NCBI GenBank assembly: GCA_904420155.1
Contig: CAJFUH010000004.1
Coordinates: 1 to 9,546, forward strand
DNA length: 9,546 bases
DNA from: an uncultured Clostridia bacterium
Lineage (GTDB): Bacteria > Bacillota > Clostridia > Oscillospirales > Acutalibacteraceae
Reading direction: 5' to 3'
The notes under the pieces are model-generated. The model searched no databases. It saw nothing but the letters and a program-made list of their open reading frames with translations, and was not told the DNA's origin. Positions within the stretch are counted from its first letter, which is position 1; each line of letters starts with the position of its first letter. A program made the translations under genes and the position numbers. This document shows, in pieces, positions 7,051 through 9,546 of the stretch.

Positions 7051-7094
7051 AAAAAACTCTATGGAAATGGAATACCATTCCCATAGAGTTTTTT
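7051..7094 (-). terminator. Strong terminator of the XRE-cupin/CoA-ligase operon, probably shared with lysR
   Basis: A 20-bp stem (7051-7070 with 7075-7094) encloses a four-base loop (AATA on the plus strand). It ends in A6 on one side and T6 on the other, so it has a U-tract in both directions. Minus-strand RNA pairs completely with one G-U wobble, while plus-strand RNA has one A-C mismatch. It lies between two convergent genes and can serve both. It is about 120 bases past the ligase stop and about 110 past the lysR stop. The remaining intergenic sequence (6943-7050 and 7095-7213) shows no convincing gene. Confidence 0.85.
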
Positions 7095-7213
7095 CTGATT
7101 TCACTAGTATAAGCCGATTTCTTCCATGCTCCCCGGCGGCACGCCTCCCTCTTGAGGCATCCTGCCAACGGATGCTATTTTTAACACCAAACGCAAGGGG
7201 CCGCCAATTCCTT

Positions 7214-8854
7214 TTACTCCTGATCCTTCCGAATCTCAACGCGGCGGATCTTGCCGCTGATCGTCTTGGGAAGCTCTTCCACAAATTCCACAACTCTGGG
7301 ATACTTATAGGGGGCCGTCTGCTTTTTGACATAATTTTGAATTTCCTTTTTCAGCTCCTCTGTAGCCTCTTTTCCATGGGCCAATACGATGGTGGCCTTT
7401 ACCACTTGCCCACGGATAGGATCGGGCGTTCCTGTGATCGCGCATTCCAGCACATAAGGAAGCTCCATGATGACGCTTTCTATTTCAAAAGGACCTATGC
7501 GATACCCGGAAGACTTAATGATATCATCGGTACGCCCCACATACCAGAAATATCCGTCCTCATCCCGCCAGGCGGTATCGCCTGTATGATAGATATTGTT
7601 GGACCAGACGCCTTTGGTCAGCTCCGGATTTTGATAGTATCCATCAAACATGCCGCAGGGTTTCCCTTGATCCGTACGCAGTACAATTTCTCCGACAACG
7701 CCGGGATCAACCGTATTTCCCTCTCCATCCACCAAATCCACATGATAAGCCGGGGAAGGTTTTCCCATGGAGCCCGGTTTGGGAGTGGTCCCCACCGGGT
7801 TAAACAGCGTCAGCGTGGTCTCCGTCTGGCCGAAGCCCTCCATTAATTGCAAACCCGTGGCCTTTTGGAACTGATAAAAGACTTCCGGGTTTAACGGTTC
7901 TCCAGCAATGGTGGCATGGGTTAAAGAACTCAAATCATATTTGCTGAGATCCTCTTTGATGAAAAAGCGGTACATGGTGGGCGGCGCGCAGAATGTGGTG
8001 ATCTGATATTTATGGAACAGCGGCAGCAAGTCGGAAGGGGTAAATTTATCAAAGTCACAGACAAAGATGCCCGCCTCCATAAACCATTGGCCATACAATT
8101 TCCCCCACATGGCCTTCATCCATCCCGTATCCGACAACGTGAGGTGCAGTCCATCCGGCACGACATTCTGCCAATATTTTGCCGTGACAATATGGGCAAT
8201 GGGGTAGGTGTAATCATGCCAAACCATTTTGGGCATCCCGGTGGTACCAGAGGTAAAGTACAGCAACATCGGATCGGTGGCCGCAGTCTCCGCCCGCTCA
8301 AAGGTCTCCGGCTGCTTTTTCAATTCTTCCGTAAAATCCAGCCACCCTTGCCGGCTTCCATGGACGCTGACCTTTACGGTAACGGTGGGAGAATCCGGCA
8401 TAGCCGCCTCCGCATGTTCCAAGGTATCCCCGTCGGTGGTACAGATAATCCCCTTGACGTGAGCGGCGTTAAAACGGTACACAAAATCTTTTTTGGTCAG
8501 AAGGTTGGTGGCTGGTATGCCCACAGCCCCCACTTTATGCAATCCCAATAGGGCGATCCAGAATTCATAATGGCGCTTGAGGACCAGCATTACCGTGTCG
8601 CCCCTCCCAATCCCCTGGGATACAAAAAAGTTGGCCGCCTGATTGCTGTATTTTGCAAAATCCGCAAAAGTAAAGGTATGCTCCTCCCCCTTATCGTTAC
8701 ACCACAGCATCGCGCGGCGTTGGGGTTCTTCCTTGGCCAAAGCATCTACCACATCATAAGCGAAATTGAAGTTTCCCTCATATACTGGTTCAAAATTCAC
8801 CAGTTTCCCATCATAAAAAGTTTCCTTACAAAATTTCTGATGAATCTGAATCAT
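7214..8854 (-). CDS. AMP-forming acyl-CoA synthetase (MACS/acetyl-CoA-synthetase-like ligase)
   Basis: The 546-residue cytosolic enzyme should convert a carboxylic acid, ATP and CoA to acyl-CoA, AMP and pyrophosphate. All core motifs of the adenylate-forming family are present: phosphate loop YFTSGTTGMPK (199-209), GFGQTETT (340-347), YHTGDTA around 422-428 with the ribose-binding Asp426, hinge GRTDDIIKSSGYRIGPFEIE (440-459), and the catalytic lysine Lys535 in PKTISGKIRR. The length and the GYRIGPFEIES and SDTGWMKAMWG segments place it with medium-chain/ACSM-type ligases rather than long-chain or phenylacetate (PaaK) types. The exact acid (short, branched or aryl) cannot be read from sequence. 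The ATG follows the TAA of the regulator gene with no gap, and GGAGG overlaps the end of that gene, so the two are tightly coupled. It is the last gene before a strong terminator. Confidence 0.9.
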   Translation of the reverse strand: MIQIHQKFCKETFYDGKLVNFEPVYEGNFNFAYDVVDALAKEEPQRRAMLWCNDKGEEHTFTFADFAKYSNQAANFFVSQGIGRGDTVMLVLKRHYEFWIALLGLHKVGAVGIPATNLLTKKDFVYRFNAAHVKGIICTTDGDTLEHAEAAMPDSPTVTVKVSVHGSRQGWLDFTEELKKQPETFERAETAATDPMLLYFTSGTTGMPKMVWHDYTYPIAHIVTAKYWQNVVPDGLHLTLSDTGWMKAMWGKLYGQWFMEAGIFVCDFDKFTPSDLLPLFHKYQITTFCAPPTMYRFFIKEDLSKYDLSSLTHATIAGEPLNPEVFYQFQKATGLQLMEGFGQTETTLTLFNPVGTTPKPGSMGKPSPAYHVDLVDGEGNTVDPGVVGEIVLRTDQGKPCGMFDGYYQNPELTKGVWSNNIYHTGDTAWRDEDGYFWYVGRTDDIIKSSGYRIGPFEIESVIMELPYVLECAITGTPDPIRGQVVKATIVLAHGKEATEELKKEIQNYVKKQTAPYKYPRVVEFVEELPKTISGKIRRVEIRKDQE

Positions 8855-9439
8855 TTATTTCTCCTCCTCATTTTGTGCACGCATCACCACAGCCAAAAAG
8901 ACGCATTCTTTCCCTCCGGTGGCAATCATACCGTGCCCCCTGCCAGAATCATAATAAATAGCGTCCCCTGCGTGAAGGATCTCCACATGCCCCTCCATCT
9001 GGGTTTTTAAGCTGCCTGACAAAATATAGTCAAATTCCTGGCCTTCATGGTAAGACAGGCTGATCGGCTGATCCTGCTCTTCCTCCCGATAAGGCGCCGT
9101 CACCAGGAAAGTTTCCGCGATCTTATTTTTAAAGCGGTAAGCCAAATGCTCGTATCGGAACCCTTCCCGGCGTTTGATATCCAGCCCGGTTCCCGCCCGG
9201 ACAATGGAATAAAAAGACAAGTGCGGGTTATCCCCCGTAAGCAGTTCCACAATATCCACATCCAGCTTATCGGCGCACTTGTATAAAAACGTGAAATTGA
9301 AGTCTGTTTCCCCGTTTTCGTGCCTCAAATATTCTTCGGTGGATACCCCTACCGCTTCAGCGACTTCTTCCGGGGTAAACTCCATGATTTCCCTCAGACC
9401 TTTGATCCTTTCCGCTATTTCCTTAACTCTTGTTTCCAT
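8855..9439 (-). CDS. XRE-family HTH regulator with C-terminal cupin domain
   Basis: The 194-residue protein has an XRE/HTH_3 DNA-binding domain at residues 7-67 (RIKGLREIMEFTPEEVAEAV, GVSTEEYLRHENGE) and a cupin_2 barrel at about 113-187. In the first cupin motif, HEGQEFDYILSG keeps His131 and Glu135 but lacks the second His of HxH. The second motif (GDAIYYDSGRGHGM) keeps His169. A metal site may be reduced, and the pocket may instead bind a small molecule, as proposed for many XRE-cupin regulators. The ATG at 9439 has GGAGG 7 bases upstream. An in-frame ATG at 9454 has no comparable site. It is the first gene after the T-box leader and abuts the CoA ligase gene (TAA-ATG). It probably tunes the same pathway in response to a carboxylate or acyl-CoA, which is inference. 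Confidence 0.9.
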   Translation of the reverse strand: METRVKEIAERIKGLREIMEFTPEEVAEAVGVSTEEYLRHENGETDFNFTFLYKCADKLDVDIVELLTGDNPHLSFYSIVRAGTGLDIKRREGFRYEHLAYRFKNKIAETFLVTAPYREEEQDQPISLSYHEGQEFDYILSGSLKTQMEGHVEILHAGDAIYYDSGRGHGMIATGGKECVFLAVVMRAQNEEEK

Positions 9440-9446
9440 ATTGGCT

Positions 9447-9451
9447 CCTCC
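9447..9451 (-). promoter_or_regulatory. Ribosome-binding site that sets the XRE-cupin start
   Basis: GGAGG on the minus strand, within GGGAGGAG, lies 7 bases before the ATG at 9439. It would be inside the reading frame if translation began at 9454, so the shorter start is chosen. Confidence 0.8.
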
Positions 9452-9486
9452 CATTTGTTTGTTTCCTATTGATCCGCCTCTTATAC

Positions 9487-9522
9487 AAAAAAGTCCATCC
9501 CATTTCTATGGGACGGACTTTT
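9487..9522 (-). terminator. Terminator hairpin of the T-box leader
   Basis: The minus-strand RNA forms a 15-bp stem (9508-9522 with 9489-9503, one G-U wobble) with a four-base loop. Six U residues run from 9492 to 9487. The 5' arm contains GUCCGUCCCA, the part that can alternatively pair with the T-box sequence. The hairpin lies about 48 bases before the XRE-cupin start, so read-through would control that operon. Confidence 0.88.
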
Positions 9523-9546
9523 ATCCGCGATACCACCCAAATTGGC
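9487..9546 (-). promoter_or_regulatory. T-box riboswitch, 3' half (antiterminator and terminator), cut by the window edge
   Basis: Reading the minus strand from the edge gives UUUGGGUGGUAUCGCGGAU (9541-9523), a close match to the T-box consensus AGGGUGGNACCGCG. It is followed at once by a terminator hairpin with U6. The alternative antiterminator can be drawn completely: helix A1 is UGGG (9539-9536) with CCCA (9512-9509); a seven-base bulge UGGUAUC (9535-9529) carries the UGGN that pairs with the tRNA acceptor end; helix A2 is GCGGA (9528-9524) with UCCGU (9517-9513). T-boxes bind an uncharged tRNA and then allow read-through. Stem I and the specifier codon lie beyond position 9546, so the amino acid is unknown. 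The controlled genes are the XRE-cupin regulator and the CoA ligase. Confidence 0.88.

Noticed and set aside
7051..7094. Whether this hairpin and the one at 9489-9522 are copies of one dispersed repeat
   Set aside because: Both are A/T-ended stems with similar short words, but arms and loops do not align beyond general terminator features. The right-hand one is explained by the T-box.
7157..7175. Small hairpin GCATCC-N7-GGATGC followed by TATTTTT on the plus strand
   Set aside because: Only six pairs with a seven-base loop, more than 210 bases past lysR and downstream of a much stronger terminator. Probably incidental.
7034..7846. A 270-codon plus-strand open frame opposite the CoA ligase
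   Set aside because: It starts inside the terminator region and runs antisense to a ligase with every core motif intact. Its protein shows no recognisable domain, and it is a shadow of the opposite frame.
8012..8551. A 179-codon plus-strand open frame opposite the CoA ligase
   Set aside because: It lies wholly antisense to conserved ligase sequence, with no family resemblance and no convincing ribosome-binding site.

Overview
The window looks like a chromosomal stretch from a Gram-positive Firmicute, most likely a gut-type member of the Clostridia. The reasons are strong AGGAGG-type ribosome-binding sites, frequent GTG starts, a T-box leader (a regulator type mostly confined to Firmicutes and relatives), a LmrC/LmrD- or BmrC/BmrD-type heterodimeric ABC exporter, and a moderate base composition. 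I cannot assign a genus. I see no insertion sequence, phage gene, CRISPR array, tRNA or rRNA.

Layout from left to right. (1) Positions 1-1651 are the upstream end of a minus-strand cell-surface glycan operon. It has a sigma-A-like promoter (1623-1651), a Wzx/TuaB-type polysaccharide flippase (43-1533), and then the first 17 or so codons of a GTG-started gene that overlaps the flippase stop and runs off the left edge, probably an ATP-grasp protein. (2) Positions 1727-5998 are a minus-strand efflux operon: promoter and operator, a MarR-family regulator (5456-5902), ABC half-transporter 1 (3693-5459), ABC half-transporter 2 (1804-3696), and a terminator hairpin (1727-1767). The three genes overlap by 4 bases at each junction. 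The two ABC proteins carry complementary defects, which shows that they form one heterodimer with one consensus and one degenerate ATP site. (3) A divergent plus-strand LysR-type regulator (6067-6942) faces the marR operon. The two predicted promoters share one base at their -35 elements, and each has its own inverted repeat. (4) Positions 7051-9546 are a third minus-strand operon: the 3' half of a T-box riboswitch (antiterminator and terminator, 9487-9546), an XRE-cupin regulator (8855-9439), an AMP-forming acyl-CoA ligase (7214-8854), and a strong terminator (7051-7094).

The most interesting unit is the last one. A tRNA-sensing T-box leader appears to control a cupin-type transcription factor and an organic-acid:CoA ligase, rather than a tRNA synthetase, amino-acid biosynthesis gene or transporter. 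One coherent but unproven reading is that amino-acid starvation switches on activation of a carboxylic acid (for example a branched-chain or aryl-acetic acid) for amino-acid synthesis by reductive carboxylation. The specifier codon that would name the amino acid lies beyond the right edge.

Four start codons were moved or confirmed from ribosome-binding sites: the flippase at 1533, MarR at 5902, ABC 1 at the GTG at 5459, and XRE-cupin at 9439.
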